Assembly (NCBI GenBank): GCA_026692885.1
Contig: JAPLNJ010000691.1
Coordinates: forward strand, 1-47,121
Length of the DNA: 47,121 nucleotides
Origin: Planctomycetota bacterium
GTDB lineage: Bacteria; Planctomycetota; Planctomycetia; Pirellulales; Pirellulaceae
Direction of reading: 5' to 3'
Under the pieces are notes generated by a model, which was not told where the DNA came from, ran no database searches, and was given only the letters and a program-made list of their open reading frames with translations. The translations under genes and the position numbers were made by a program. Numbering within the stretch: position 1 is the stretch's first letter; the number at the start of each line of letters is the position of its first letter. Positions 1 through 15,000 of this stretch are shown one piece after another.

Positions 1-3000
1 GATCGTGTCCGGCGAGGACGCCTGACCCATAAAGCGGTCGGTCGCCAGTTCTACGCGGCCGTAGGCATCGTAGGCCGTGCGACTGACCACCCAAACCGAG
101 TCGCCGTTTTCGTCCTTCGATTGCGAGGCCGTTTGAATCACGTCGCCAGTCGCGTTGTACGACGTCCGGGTCTCGTTGCCGTACTGGTCAAACGAGGAGA
201 CAACGCGGCCGGAGTTGTCGTACTGGGTCGCCGTACTGGAAACCACCGCATCATGAACTTGGAAGAAGTCCTTCAGAGCCGCGAACAGTTGTTGGCCTGT
301 CGCTTGGGCTGGCGGCGTGAATGTATCACTGCCGATGCGCAACTCACTACGATAAACGGTCGCGGTCCCGACCGTGGTGGCCACAATCGCGAGGACGACG
401 TCTTTCACTTGCCACGTTTCTGCCACACGGTCAGCGCCGTCATAGACGGAGAACGTGGCGCGGGTGGCTGTGGTGTTGTCGAAGGCTTGCCCGGGCTGCT
501 TGTCTTCGACAAACGAGTTGCCGGTGACCACCGCTCGGCCCTTGGGATCGTAATAGGTGCGTGTGATAAGCCATTCGGCATCGGCGGGATCGGGAGACCC
601 GCGCCGAGCCTCCGTGCGGGTTTGGATCTCCTGGCCACGCAGGTCGTACACGTGCTCGGTGACCAGATCATTGCGGTCGGTGCTGGACAACACTTGCCCG
701 GCAGCGTTGTAGGTTGTCCCTGTGGACTCCCGTGCCGTTAACGAATTCAGTTGTTCGGCCGAGGTGTAGGCATGCTGCCCCGAAACTTCGTATTGGGCGG
801 TACCGGTGGTACGACCCTCAGGGTGGTAGGTGGTGCGGGCGACGAGCGTCTGTTGAGCGCCTGCGGCATCGGTCTCGTAGTGATAGCTCAGCGTCTGGCG
901 GCCGTCGTCATCGTAGATGAAATACGTCGTGCGAATGCTTGTCTGGCCCGTCGCCGGGTCAGTCTTGGTAGTGCTGGCAGTGGACGTGACCTCGCCGTAC
1001 GAGTCGTAGGTGCTGGAGACGAGGGGCACGTGGTCGCTGTTGGCAATCACGCCAGGATTGCCGTGGTCGTACTGGCTAAAGTACGTGACATTGCCGGACG
1101 AGTCCTTGGTCCATTCCAGGTTCCCCGTCTGGGGATTGAATGAGTTGGCCGTCGTGTTTCCCAGTGGATCGGTCGTGGCCAATGGCTCGCCGTAACTGCC
1201 ATAGGTGTGGCGGGTGACGTGGCCGTAGACATCGGTGCTGGTGAGTTCATCTCCTTTGTCGTTGTACGTGTGGCTGGTGGTGATATCATTGGTTTCGCCA
1301 TTGCTGGGCGAATCCTCCAACCCAACGACGGTGGTTTCTGACAGCAAATGATCCTGGCTGTCGTACTGGCGCTTGTTAATCTTGCCCGTGGAATCGACTT
1401 CGCGGATTACATTGCCGCGGGCGTCGAGCATTTGCGTGGTTGTGTAGCCGAGTTGATCGGTGACGGTCTGGGTCTTGGCGCCGGCGTCGTAGGTGTAGGT
1501 AATCGTCTTGCCGCTGGCGTCGGTGACCTTCTTGACCCGGCCGTCATCGTAGTATTCGGTGGTTGCGGCCGTGCGGCCCAGGGGATCGTCGATGTGGTCC
1601 AGGTAGTGCGCCGGCGCCGGGGCTGGGCGGTAATAGAACTTAGTGGTTGCCCCCGCCCGATCTTTCACCGCCACCAGATCGCCGCAGGCGTCGTAGGTGT
1701 ATTCGATTCGGTTACCGGCCGGGTCGACGATTGCCGCGATGCGGTTGAGGTAATCGCGCTCGAACGTGATGCCGCGGCCGGAACTGTGCATAATGCCGCC
1801 GTCCGAGAACGTCAGCGAGTTCCCTGTGCGATCGACCACACTCTGCAACTTGCCCGTCGCCGGGTCGATGTACAGCCGATTGCCGTTCCGCAACGTCAGT
1901 TCGTACTGGCCGTACAGACCGCTCGCCGGATTGTATGCCATGTCGTTCATGGCAGGATCGGTATAGCCGCCGGCGTCTCGAAACAGGCCCTGCGCGTCCT
2001 CGGTCAGCCGCAGGGTGCTTTTCACGCCGATATCCGGCAGGTAATCGGGCAGGGCCTGCGGGTCTGCAAAGGGCACGTTCGGGTTTAGCGCTCGGCCCAC
2101 AAAGGTAAACCCCTGCTTGCTGCCGTCGGGCAAGGTAAACACAATTCGGTCGCCATCGCGGAACGGATCGGGAATGCCTGACGTATTACCCGGTTGGACG
2201 ACGTTGACCTTGACGTTGGTTAGGTCCAGCCGCCAGCCGTTACCGAAGTCACCGACCTTGTCTTTGTCCAGGGTGTCGTAGGTGCGAGTGACCGTGATCG
2301 GTAGGCCGCTGAGGGGCACTTCCAGATCCTGGAATGTCATGGTGAAGTTGCCGAGCTTCAGATTGCCGTCTACTTCCACCACCGCCTGGTCGCTGCTGCC
2401 GCGGCCATTGGCATCGGTGGCCGACAGTTCCAGCACGTAGCTGCCGTTCGCCAGCAGCGTCGTGTCCACGCGGCCGAGCACGGCGTGTGACACCGGGCCG
2501 GTGCCGGTGGCGAGGGTCGTTGAGTCTCCGCCCTCCGCCGGTGTGGCCGTGAGCGTCCAGGTGAGGCCGGTCGCCGTGTTGTCGTCGACGCTGCCGAGGA
2601 TGTCAGTCGGACTCGTGACCGGAGCCGACGGAGCGACCAGCGACACCACGGGCGGCGGGTCGCTCGGATCGTCGATGTGCAACTGGACGCTGACCGGCGA
2701 ACTCGTGTTGCCTGCGGCATCCGTCGCGGTGGCCGTCAGGACGATCACGTCGCCCGAATCGCCGGCTACCGTGTAGCTTGCCCGGCCTTGGCCGTCGAGC
2801 GCCACCAGCGTGCCGTCGATCGTCAGGCTGCGCGAGGCCACTCCCACGTTGTCCGTGGCCAGCACCGCCAAGCCCACGGCGTCGCCCAGGGTGACTACCG
2901 CCACGCCGTCAACCGCCGGGGAACTCGTCCACAACTCGACCTGCGGGGCCGATGTGTCGGGCGCCACGGTCAGCGTGAAGTCCCGGTAGGGCGCGGGAGC

Positions 3001-6000
3001 GGACAGGCCATCGGTCACCGTCACGCGCAGTGGATAACTCGCGGGCAGCGACGAGGCGTCAAGGGACGCCGTGCCCCACGTCAGCCGGCCCAGGCTGTCG
3101 AGCGTCAGGCCGGCGGGAACGGTACCGTTCCCGGTGGCGATCAGGGCGTACGTCAAGCCATCGTTGTCCCCGTCCGCGGCCTGCACGTCGTAGCGGAACG
3201 TACGGCCCGCGGTCACCGTCTGGTCGGCGATCGCGTTGATCGTAGGCACCTGGTTGGCCGCCCGCACCTGCGCCGTCCACCGCTGACTGACTTTCAGCCC
3301 GGCCGGGTCCGTGGCCAGCACCGTGAACGACACCTGCTGCCCGATCAACCCGGCTGCGGGTGTCCAGGCGATCTGGCCGGTGCCGCTGTCCAGCGTCAGG
3401 CCCGAAGGCAACGAAGCCGGTTCGGTCAGGGCGAAGGTGATTTGGCCGCCCTCGGGATCGCTGGCGTCCACGTCGTAGGTGTAGGCCACTCCGGCCTGCG
3501 CAATCAGCGGCGGCCTGGTACTGATCCGCGGCGGCTTGTTCGTGGACGACGCCGTGACGTTCACGTCGTACGCCTGTTGCACGCCCTGGCCGTACTCGTC
3601 CGCCGCCCGGATCACGATCCGCTGCAGGCCGGTCTGCGTCGGAATCCACGTCAGCCGGGCGCCCTGATTCGCTCCCCCGCCGCCCGCCAGCGGTACGAGC
3701 GTCATGTCGTCCACCACGTGACTCGGATCGAGCGAGAAGTGGATCGCGTCGCCATCCGGGTCGCTGGCCGACACCGCGTACACGTACTGCTGGCCCACTA
3801 CCGCCTGCACGCTCGGCGTGGACGTAATCAGCGCCGGCCGATTCGCACCCCGTACGCTGAGCGTGAACGACTGCGCGTCCTGGCCGCCCAACGGGTCCAC
3901 CACACGGATCGTGACCGCATGGTCGCCGACCTGCTCGGGCGTGGGCTTCCACAGGATCTGGCCCGTGCTCGGATTGATGGTCATGCCCGCGGGGGCCGGG
4001 TCGGGAGACCCGGGCCCAGCGAGGCTGAACACCAGCGGGTCGCCGTCTGGGTCGCTGGCCGTGGGCGTGTAAGCGTACTGCTGGTTGGCCACGGCCTTGG
4101 TCAGGGCCGCCGACGTGATCTGCGGCGCCCGGTTGGCCGTCTGGGCCGTGACGTTGATGGAGTAGGTTTCCTGATCGGTACCGCCGCGGCCGTCCTCCAC
4201 GCGCACCGTGAACTGGTAGGGCGTGGCCGGATCGTTGACCTGCGCGGCCGTGGGGGTCCACTGGATCAAACCGGCCGCATCGATCCGCATTCCCGCGGGG
4301 GCCGTAAGCAGGCTGAACTGCAGCGGGTCGCCATCCGCGTCCGTGGCCTGGACTTGGTGCAGGAACAGCCGGCCCAGTTGGGTCGAAGTCCGTGGAGCGT
4401 TGGTGATCGTCGGCGCCGCGTTGTTCTCCGGGTCGAGCACGCGGAGCGTGTAGCTCTGGCGTGCTTCGGCATGATCCTGGTCCGCGACGACGACGGTCAC
4501 CGCATAGACGCCAGCCAGGGCCAACGTGCCGCTGATCTGGCCCGCGGTGTCGACGGCCAAGCCGGCCGGTGCGGCTTCCAGGCGGTACGTGAACGTGTCA
4601 CCCGCGTTCGGATCGGAGACCGTCACGGGGTACGAGTACGGCTCATCCGCGTCGATCGTTTCCAGCGGCTGGGAGGTGATCGCGGGCGGGGCGTTCTTCA
4701 GCACCGCCAGGGTGAACGTCTGGGTAACCACGCCACCGTGCTGGTCGTCGGCGGTGACTTTGAATTCGTAGTTGCCCGCCGCGTCGGGCGTCCAGGTGAG
4801 CAGACCGGTGGCGGCGTTGATGGCCGCTTGCGGAGCCGGCGGGTCACTCTGCAGCGACCAGACGACGGTGTCACCGTTGGGATCGTCGGCCGTGGCTTGG
4901 TAGCGATACTCGCGGTTGCGCAGGGCGGGGCCGCTGGGCTGCGAGGTGATCGTGGGCGGCGTGTTCAAGGCCACGGCGGGCAGCACGGTCAGCGTGTAGG
5001 ACTGCGTCACGGCCGGATGCGCGCCATCGCTGACGGCCACCGTCACGCCGTAGTCACCCAGCAGACTCGGCCGCCAGGAGATTTTTCCTTGGGCGTCGAT
5101 GGCCATGCCCGCGGGGGCTGTCGAGAGGCTGAACTGCAACGCATCGCCGTTGGGATCGTAGGCGTCCACGGCATACGTGTAGACCGCACCCAGCCGCGTG
5201 GGGCTGACGGGCGCCGAGCGAATCACGGGCGCCACGTTCGGCGGCGGCACGGCCTGAGCCGTCAGCGTGAACCGCTGCTCGGCGTAGGCCCCCGCCGGGT
5301 CCGTCACACGCACCACGAAGTCCTGGCTGCCCGTCGCTCCCGGTGTCCAAGTCAGGGTGTGTCCAGTAAACGACACGCCTGCCGCGTTCGTCGGCGAAAT
5401 GAGGGAATACGTCAGCGAGTCCGGTGCGTCGTTGGCATCGGTTGCTTCCAGGATGTAGCTCCACGCCTGGCCGACGTAGGCCGGACCGTGCGGTTCCGAG
5501 GCGATTTCGGGCGCGACGTTCGTCCGGCCCACCGTGAGCGTGAATTGCTGCTTGGCGACTCCGCCACGTCCATCCGTCGCCGTGATTTCGATCGGGAAAC
5601 TCCCCGTGCTCGTGGGCATCCAGGCGACGCGGCCGGTCTGGGAATTGATCGTGACTTGGCGCTGCAGCGAGGCTGCATCCAGGGCGTAGGTCACCGGATC
5701 ATGGTCGGCGTCGGTCGCCAGGGCGGTGTAGCTCCAGGTCTGCCCCACCAGTGCCGGGCCGCTCGGTGTGGTCACGAATTCCGGTGCGGCGTTCGTCGGA
5801 TTGGGCACCGGTGCGGCAGTCGCCGAGAGGGTAAACGTCTGAGTGGAAGTGCCCCCCTGTCCATCGCTGGCGGTGACCGTGGCGGTGATCTGGGCGTCAG
5901 CCGCGGAAGGCGTCCAACGGACCACGCCCGCGCTGAGCGTTACCGTTTCTGAGCCGGAGTAAGCCAAGCTGAAGCCGATCGGATCTCCGTCAGGGTCGGA

Positions 6001-9000
6001 CGCAGCGAGAGGATACGTCCAGAGCTCGTCCGCGATAGCCGGCCCGACCGGGGTCGAGGTGATCGACGGTGCGTGATTCGGCGGAAGCACGACGTCCAAT
6101 TGGAAGGTCTGCGTCGCGTACCCGTCGATGCCGTCCGCGACCTTGATAGCGAAAGCCACCGCGCCGGTCGCGGTCGGCGTCCAGGTCAGCAAGCCGGTCC
6201 CCGCATCCAGCGTCGCGCCGGTCACGGGCGGTACCAGGGTGTAAGTCAGGGCATCGCCGTTGGGATCGTAGGCGCTAACCTGATACTGATAGACCGAGTT
6301 GCGGATGGCCGGCCCGGTGGGCACGGACGTGATCTGCGGCGGCTGGCCGACGCGCGCGGCCTGGGCCGGCAGCGTGAACGTCTGCTCGCTGTACGAGCCC
6401 TGCGGATCGGTGACGCGCACGGCAAAGGGCTGGCTGCCGACCGCTGTGGGCGTCCAGCTCAGCGTGTGACCGGTGAACGACACGCCTGCGGCGCCCACGG
6501 GCGACTGCAACGTGTAGACCAGCGTGGCCGGATCGCTGTCCGGGTCCGTGGCCGTGACGGTGTACGTCCAGGCCTGATTGACGTAGGCCGGGCCGCGGGG
6601 CTGCGAGGTGAACTCGGGCGGCTGACTGGCCACCACTTTCTCGACCACGCGCAGCTTGAACGACTGGGTAACTCCGGCGCCGTGCTGGTCCACGGCGATG
6701 AGCGTTATGGGGAACTCGCCCAGTTGCTGCGGCGTCCAGGTCAGGGCTGCGCGGAAGGTGCCCGCCGCGGGCGGCAACGGGGACAGCGTCAAGCCACGCG
6801 CCTGCGACGCGGAGTCCAGAGTGATGGTCACCGTGTCGCCCGCATTGGCGTCGGTGGCCACGATTGTATAGGCATAGGGCTCGCCCACGGTGGCCACGGT
6901 ATCCGGCTGTGACGTGATCGCGGCGGGCGAGTTGGCCGTGACGACCAACACGAACTCCTGCGCCGCAGTGCCGCCACGCAGATCGTCGGCCACGAGTTTC
7001 ACGCGATACAGGCCCTCGGCACTGGGCTGCCAGTGCAGGACGTGTTGGGCGTCCAGGCTCATGCCGGCGGGCGCAGTCTGGAGGTGATAGGTTAAGGTGT
7101 CGCCGTTGGGGTCTTCGGCCGTCGGCGCGTAGGACCACACGACCCCCGTCCCCACGGATGTGGTCGGCTGCGAGGTAAACACGGGCGGCAGATTGGGCTG
7201 CAGCACGGTCACGTCAAACGCCTGCAAGGCCGTCCCGCCCAGCGGATCGCGGACGCGGACGATCACGGCCTGCGTGCTCAGCGCCGCAAGTTCCGGCCGC
7301 CAGGCGATCACGCCGGTCGTGCTGTCGATGGTCATGCCGTCTGGGGCCACCGCCAGCGCATAGGTCAGCGGGTCGCCGTCCAGATCCTGGGCCAGCACCG
7401 GGTACCGATAACGCTCTCCCAACACGGCCGTGGTGAGCGGGGCGGAACTGATATTGGGATCGTTGTTGGCCACGATGACCGGCTGCTGGACGATCAGGTC
7501 GAACCGCTCGGTCGCCCGACCGTTGAAACCGTCGCTGACGGCGACGGTGATCGGATGCCGGCCCACATCGGCCAGGGTGGGCGTCCAGTCCAATCGGCCC
7601 GTGTGCGCGTCGAGAGTCAGTCCGGCGGGCAGTGTTGCGCCGCCCGCTTCGGGACCGACCAAGGCGTACGTGAGGGAATTGCCATCCAGGTCGGCAGCAT
7701 CCACGGTAAGCGAGAAGGACCGCTTGGCCGTGAGCGTCTGGTTGGAGATCGGCGTGATGGTCGGCGCGTGATTGGCGGCGTTGGTCTCGCCCACGGAGAC
7801 GGTCCAGTTCTGCGTGTCCTCCCCGCCGCGTCCATCGGTGACGCGCAGGGTGAAGTCGTAGTCGCCCGACTCAAGCGGTGTCCAGTCGATCTTCCCCGTT
7901 TCCAGATTGATGGAAGCGCCATGCGTGTCGCCCAAGAGTTCGTAGGTCAACACGTCGTTGTCCGGGTCGACGGCCTCGGCATCGTACGCATACTGCAGGT
8001 TAATGGAGACCGGAATAGAACCCAGGACGACGTTGGTGCCCGCGCGCACGAACTGCAGTTCGAAAGAGTGCGGTTGTCCGTCGCCCGTGAAACGCACGTT
8101 GAAGTCCGCCGTCTCCTCGGGTGCGACACCCGGCACAACGCCGGTCAGATTCTCGAACCCGACAGTCGGGTCGGTGGCGACCACATCCACGTCGAAGGCC
8201 ACACGGGTGAGGGCCGACTTGACGGCCTCCACCACACCATTGCCAAACGCCGTGAGCGTATCGCTGCCGGTGAACGGCGTGGATAGATGAACCTGCGCCG
8301 TCGTGGTCCCGCCGTGCCCATCGCTCACCGTGTATGTGAAACCGTCCGTGACCAAACCGCCGACGGACGGCGTGTAGGTGACGTAATCGGCGGTGGCACT
8401 GATGGCCGCGGTGCCGTGCGCCGGCTGCGTGATACCCACGATCTGCAAAGCGTCGCCGTTGGGGTCGGTATCGTTGTTCAGGACGAGCAGATTGAGCGCG
8501 TGGCCATTGCGAACGTTGTACAACGGCGCGTTGTCGTCGCCGGGAACCGGCGGGTCGTTGGTCGCGCCGCCGGAGCCACTCGAACTCCCAGAGTCACTCG
8601 AACTGCCGGAACCGCTGCCGCTCCCGCTCCCGCTCCCGTATCCGCTCCCGCTCCCGTATCCGCTCCCGCTGCCGGAGCCGCTCCCGCTGCCGGAGCCGCT
8701 CCCGCTGCCGGAGCCGCTCCCGCTGCCGGAGCCACTGGAACTGCCGGAACCCGTCGCCGCCGACAGGTATACCGTCGCGGTCGAGGGTCCGCTGTGCGTG
8801 CCCGACGTCGTGTAGTCGAAGTGATCCTCGACGTAACTGCCGGACGGAGTGTAGATCAGGTAATCGCCCGTGGCGCTGATCTGTACGGTTCCGTGTTGCG
8901 GTTGGGTGGCAATCGAAGTGATCGTCAGACGTCCGCCGTCCGAAGCGAAATCATTGTCCAGGACGTAAAGATCCAAGGGATGGCTGCCCTGGACATTCGC

Positions 9001-12000
9001 GATCGAGTATGTATCGGCATAAGCGGAAGTGTTCGCACCGGATGCCGAGACGTAGAAGTAGAACGGATCGCCGGGGCCGACGGGATCGCCCGGGATGCCG
9101 CTGTAGATCTCATCCGTTGATTGATTCACCGTCCCGGTCAATGTGGCCAGACCTTCCAGGACCTGGCGCGGGTCGGTGGTGCTCGCGGTTTCGGTGCCCA
9201 GACCGACGACCAGGGCGCCCATATCCACCAGGGCGTCGATCGCCTCCTGAATGGTGGCGCCGCGGCCTCCGGGGGTCTGGTTTCGGGAAGTAGATGTCAG
9301 TTGCGACAACGGCAGGGTCACTCCGTTGACACCCGTGATCGAGGTGCTGCCATCCGGCTGATAAGCCACGCCGGTGTCGGTCGCCGCCACGATGATGGGC
9401 AACGCCCCAGGCCGAAAACCGGCACCGCCCAGCACCCCAGGTCCGAAAGGCACCGACACGTTCGGGTCGGGCGTCTCCGACTGGATTAGAACGCGCAAGG
9501 TCCCATCGTGACCGATCGCCATCAGGCCGTGGTTCTCATTCGCTTGGGCCAACTGCGCACCGCCCAGGGCCAGAGGACTCAACAGCCCCGTGGACAAGGT
9601 GGCCGCGCCCAGATCGAGGCCGTCGTAGTAGTACCGTTCGCCCGGTTCGACTTCTACGGCATACTCGTACACATCCACGCCGTAGTCCAGGGTGTGGGTC
9701 ACAACGGTGCCCGGGGACACCTGCCCCTGCGACGCGCTGACCAGTGTCGATGACTGGACCAGCGTGGCTTGGAGTTGCACGGCGGCTGAATTGCCGGTCG
9801 CCTCTAACCCGCCTTCGAACAGGACCGTGTAGGCGCCCGTAGCGCTGAGCGTATACGTTTGCGTGGCCGGCGCGCCGGACGACGGCAACGTCCCGTGAAA
9901 GACTTCGCTGCCGTACGGATCGAGCAGTCGCCACGTCACGGGGGAGTTTGCGCCGCCGTTGCTGAGCGACGCGGTAAACTGCACCCGGTCGCCGCGGTTC
10001 GCGAGCAGGCGGTACGCTCCGGTCGAATTGGCCGGTGCCAGGGTCGCGGTCTGCACCTTGTTGGCCGCGATCGCGGTGGCTGATCCCAGGTCCAACATCC
10101 GGAAGACATAGGTCTGCGTCTGCGGCGACTCAATCCGCAGCACATAATCCCCGGCCGGAGCCGTCAGGACGGGATTGTCCGTCACAGCAGCCCCGTCGCT
10201 GGCCGTGAATGGACGGCTGCTGACGAGTTCCCCCGCCGGACCTTGCAGCGACCATTGCAAGGCTCCGCTGTTGGTCAAGGCATCAAACGCCAGCAAAGTA
10301 TCGTCGGCCAGGCTAAAGGAGTATTCCTCGACGTCACTTGGCCCGGACACCGTGCCTGACATCGTGTCATTGACCGTCAGGGCGTGCTGGTCCACCGACT
10401 GGGGCGTGACCTGCAAGGTGTAGCTGCGGGACGCGGCAGCATCCGTCACGTCGCCCTCAAACAGCAACGTGTACGTACCGCCGAGGCCCAGCCTCTGCAG
10501 GCCCGCGTCCGTCGGCAAGGTTTCATCGAAGACCGTCTTGCCGTACTGATCGATCAGCCGCCAAGTGCCGGCTGTTCCGGCAAAGGCCTGAACGTCGAAG
10601 TACAGATTCTGTCCGGCCGTCGCTGTCACCTCGAAGAGGTCGGTTTCCCGCGCCGGCGAAAGCGTGTCGCTGTGCGGCGTACCAAGGGTCAAGGCCGGTT
10701 GCTCGTCGGCCAAGCGATGGACGCGGAACACGTAGCTCTCCGGCGGACCACCGGAACCCGAGCCTGAACCTGATCCCGATCCCGATCCGTACCCAGAACC
10801 AGAATCGTATCCCGATCCCGAACCAGAGCCTGAACCATATCCGGAACCCGAGTCAGATCCTGATCCATATCCCGATCCGGACCCGGAGCCTGAACCGTAA
10901 CCTGAATCATATCCTGAGCCCGATCCGGAGCCTGAGCCTGAACCGCCCGTGGTGTTCGTCACGGTCAACAGATAATCACCGGGATGCAATGTCCGTAACT
11001 TGTCGGAGCGTACGTCAGAACTGTTTGACTCGGAACTCCCCGAACTCGAACCCGACCCAGAGCCGTAACCGGAGCCGCCGCCGTGGAACGTGGACGAGAA
11101 CCACTCATATCCGTCCGTTCCCGTCAGTCGCCATTCCAAGGTGGTGCTGTCGGTTAACGAATCGAAGTACAGGGGTTGCCAGTCGCTGAGCGTAAACGCG
11201 TATGTCGCTGTGGCGCCCGGAGCGAGCGAACCGCTGACGTCGGTGCCGAAGGACAGGGCGGTGCCGCCGCTGGGCGGCGTCGTGTTGCCCACCGACTGCA
11301 CGGTAAACGTGTAGCTGGGAGACAGGGCGGTATCGGCCAGATCGCCTTCCACCAGCAACGTATAACTTCCGACCGCCGACAGCACAAACGGACCGGCATC
11401 CGTGAGCGGGCTACGTCGGAAGACCTCTTTGCCATACTGGTCCACCAGCCGCCATTGGGCCTGCGACGATCCATTCCATGCCTGGAGGTCGAAGTTAACG
11501 TTTTCGCCCCGCAGTACCGTGAGACGATAGATGTCCGTCTCACCAGCCGGGGTCAGCGTGCCCGACACAGGCACGCCCAGCGATACGGTCGGGGCCGTCG
11601 CCGAGAGATCCGTGGCCCGGAACCCGTAGCTTCCAAAAACATTGCCCGCAGAGCCGCTGACGTCCAGCGTGTATTGGCCCGGATGCAGCGTCACCAGTCG
11701 ATCCGCGGATTGGTTCAGTCGCGAATCAAACCACACGGTCCCATCAGGACCACGGAGCGTCCATTCCAGGGTCGGGGTTGTCGATTCGCCGGAGCCGGAA
11801 CTGTACCCGCTGCCCGAACCGCTCCCAGAGCCTTCACCCGAACCCGTGCCTGAACCCGATCCCGAGCCTGAGCCCTCGCCGGAAACGATCACGGCCGGAT
11901 CGACGCTGGCCGTGGCGGACAGCAAGTCGAAATTGATCGTGCGCCAACTGTCCAACGTGAACGTGTAATGATCTTGCTGGCCTACCGCATCCAGATTCGA

Positions 12001-15000
12001 CGTGATCGTCGTGCCAAACGTCAGCGAGGTTGGCGAAACGAGGGTGCTGGCGCGTAGGCTGTACGCCAGCGGCGCCTGCCGGGTGCTGGATTCCAAGGCC
12101 AGGACATAGGTGCCTGTCTTCGGTAAGCGAACTTGCATGTCGCGCGTCAGCGGCGCACGGTCCACAATTTGGTTCTCTGGGTCGTATAGCGTCCACTGCC
12201 CCTGGGTGTCGCCGATCGACAGCAGGTCGAGCTTGAGCGTCTCGCCCGCCGACCCGGACACCCGGTACAGTGCACTACCTCGGTCTGGGGCGATACTTCC
12301 CGACACGTCCGTGTCCCGTTCCAGCAGCGACAGATCCGAGACGCGGTACATACGGAATCCAAAGCTGGGCAGCGCAAACGGGGGCACATCGCCGCTGGAA
12401 CCGGGCGTGAGTTGCGTGGCGACCTTGCCGATGATTCCGCTGTCGAGCGACGAACCATTGAAATCGCCGTCGAAGCCGGCGCCGGTGGCGGTCTGATAGA
12501 GGGCTTCAATCAACGTTTCGGGAGTGTCCCCGCCAAATCCAGGCGTCTCCCGGTTCAACGCCGCGCTGATCCAGGTGTCAAAACCCGGATAGTCCGTGGG
12601 CAGGATTGGCTGGCCGAGGATGTAGGGTCGACCGTCTGGTTTCTCACCAAATAGTTGGTATCCCGCGTATTCCTCGAACCGTCCCACGCCGAAGGCGAGG
12701 TTCACGTCCGGCAGTGTCGCCCGGAGGGCCGTGATGATATTGGGAAATTCCGCGATCAACCTGGGGGCGGTACTGCTGTAACTGCCGGTATCGTCAAAGA
12801 GCAAGAATACGTCCGCCGACAACCCCTCGGGTGAAAGCGTTACGGCCACAGGACGAGTAGCTGTCTGACCGTCTGCCAACTGCAGTCTCAGCGCACTGGG
12901 GTCTACATGACCTTGCGTGGCACTATCGCCCCCTGGCAGGTCAAACCGCGTCGCCGGGTCACTGGTGATGATGGGCGGATGGTTGCCCGGCTGGGGATGA
13001 ACGTAAATCTGGTAGGGTTGATCGGCGGAGCCGCCGCGGCCGTCTGCGACGCGCAGCGTGACATCGACCAACTGGTCTACCAGGTCTGACGACGGCGTCC
13101 AGGTCACCAACCCCGTGGTAGACCCAATGGCCAAGGGATGGGCGGGGGTCTCGGGTGCGGCGACGACCGAAAACGCCAGCGGGTCGGCATCGGGGTCGCG
13201 GGCCGTAGCGGGGTACTCATACGGCACGTTCACGTAGGCGTCGACGATGGGTATGGAAGTGAACGCTGGCGGCCGATTGGGAACCTGAGCGAGGACGGAC
13301 AAGACGAACTCCTGCTCGTCCCGTCCGCCGTGACCGTCGCTGACCTCAATGCGCACCGAGTGGTTCCCGGCGTCACCAGTCGCAGTGGACCAGGCTAGGA
13401 CGCCGCTGTGTGCGTCCACGGTCAGACCCGCCGGTCCCGTCAGCATGCGATACGTCAACGGATCGTCATCCGCGTCACGGGCCTGGGAGTCGTAGGCATA
13501 CGCCTGTCCCGCGACCACCGCGACCACCGGCGGGGTCGTGAACTGCGGCGCCCGATTGGGCACTCCGAACACGACCAAATCGTAGGTGAACTGCTGGCGG
13601 TGTGGATCGGAGAACGTCAACGTGAAGTCCGCCGAGACATCACCCGGAGCCAGCCGGTCTTTGAACACACTGTCCGTCACGTCAAAGTACGGAACACCGT
13701 CCGGGGTAAAACCATCCGGCCGCACCACGCTGACCAGCGGCGCGCTGATGTTCGTCACGCCGACCAGAATCGGACCGTGAACGGAGAAATTTCCCGCGTT
13801 GCGCAGGGCCACATCGGCGTGCAGCAGGTTGCCCGGATCGTAGAACGAGGTCCGCCCGTACTGCGGCACGATCCCCACAGAGGCCGCCGGCTCGACCACG
13901 GAGAAGTCGATCCCGCGGGTGACCGCATCGACGCCTTCGACGGTTAGCGTCTGCGCCGCGGTGCCGCCCGACGCATCCGTCGCCGTCAGATGCACCTGCT
14001 GTTGGCCCGAGGTGACTTGGACCGTCGAGAAGAAGTTGCCGCCCGCGTCCAAGACCTGCGCCGGGGCGCCGTTCACCGTGACGCTCGTGACGGCGGCCGT
14101 GTCGGGCAACGCCCGGCCACTCACCAGGACTGTGCTCCCCGTCTGGGTTTGATCGGCCGGGGCCGGGTCCAACACCGTCAGGGCTGGCGGGTCGGCGATG
14201 CCATAGGGGTGCTGGTCGTCGGCATACAAGGGGAACGAGAGCTGCGCGTCGTGGCCTGCATCGGTGCGATAGGTTCGGCCGTTGGGATAGTAGTAAACCC
14301 GGGCCGTCTGGCGATCGACGATCCACAGTTCGTTGCCGCCGTTGGGATTGATCGTCAAGCCTTCCGGGTGCCGCGTGCCGGAGTCGGACGGATCGATGCG
14401 CCAACTGCCCAACAAAGTGCCGGCCGTGTTGTAGACGAAAACCTTGTCCTGCTGGTTAAAGTCGTCGGTAATCCAGATCGTCGTGCCATCGGTGGTGATC
14501 CCGGTGGGATTCTTGTTCTGGTTGCTGAGGGTAAAGTAACTGTCCGGATCCTGCGTGCCGCCCGTACGACTGGCGGCGTTCTTGTAGAAATAAACGCGTT
14601 CCGCATTCGACGTGTTGTCCACGATCCAGAGGTTCGTCCCATCGGTCGCGATGTCCTGGGGCGACTGCAGGTACTTGTTGCTCTGTTCGGTCCAGCTGCC
14701 CTGTAGAGCGCCCGTTGCGTCGTAGACAAAGATCTCTTTGCGGGCATCCACGACCCACAGGCGAGTGCCGGCCGCATTGCTGGCGATCCCGCGCGGACGC
14801 GAGTTGTACTGGCCTTGGTCCCAGCGGTTGACGAAGCCGCCGCTGGAACCGTATTGGAAGGTCTGGTGGGCGCTTTCATCCACCACGTAGAACTTGACGG
14901 CCGGCCCGGCGACGACAATCGTCACGGTGGCCAAGTTCGACTGGACCGTGGCGTCCGCGGCCCGATAGGTCCAGCTGTCCAGACCGCTGTAGCCTGAAGT

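Noticed and set aside
2677..5952. Plus-strand open frame of 1,091 codons, rich in Arg, Gly, His and Val
   Set aside because: It is antisense to the putative-Ig array of the giant RHS gene. High-GC repeats on the other strand leave this frame free of stops; its translation shows no domain, only composition bias.
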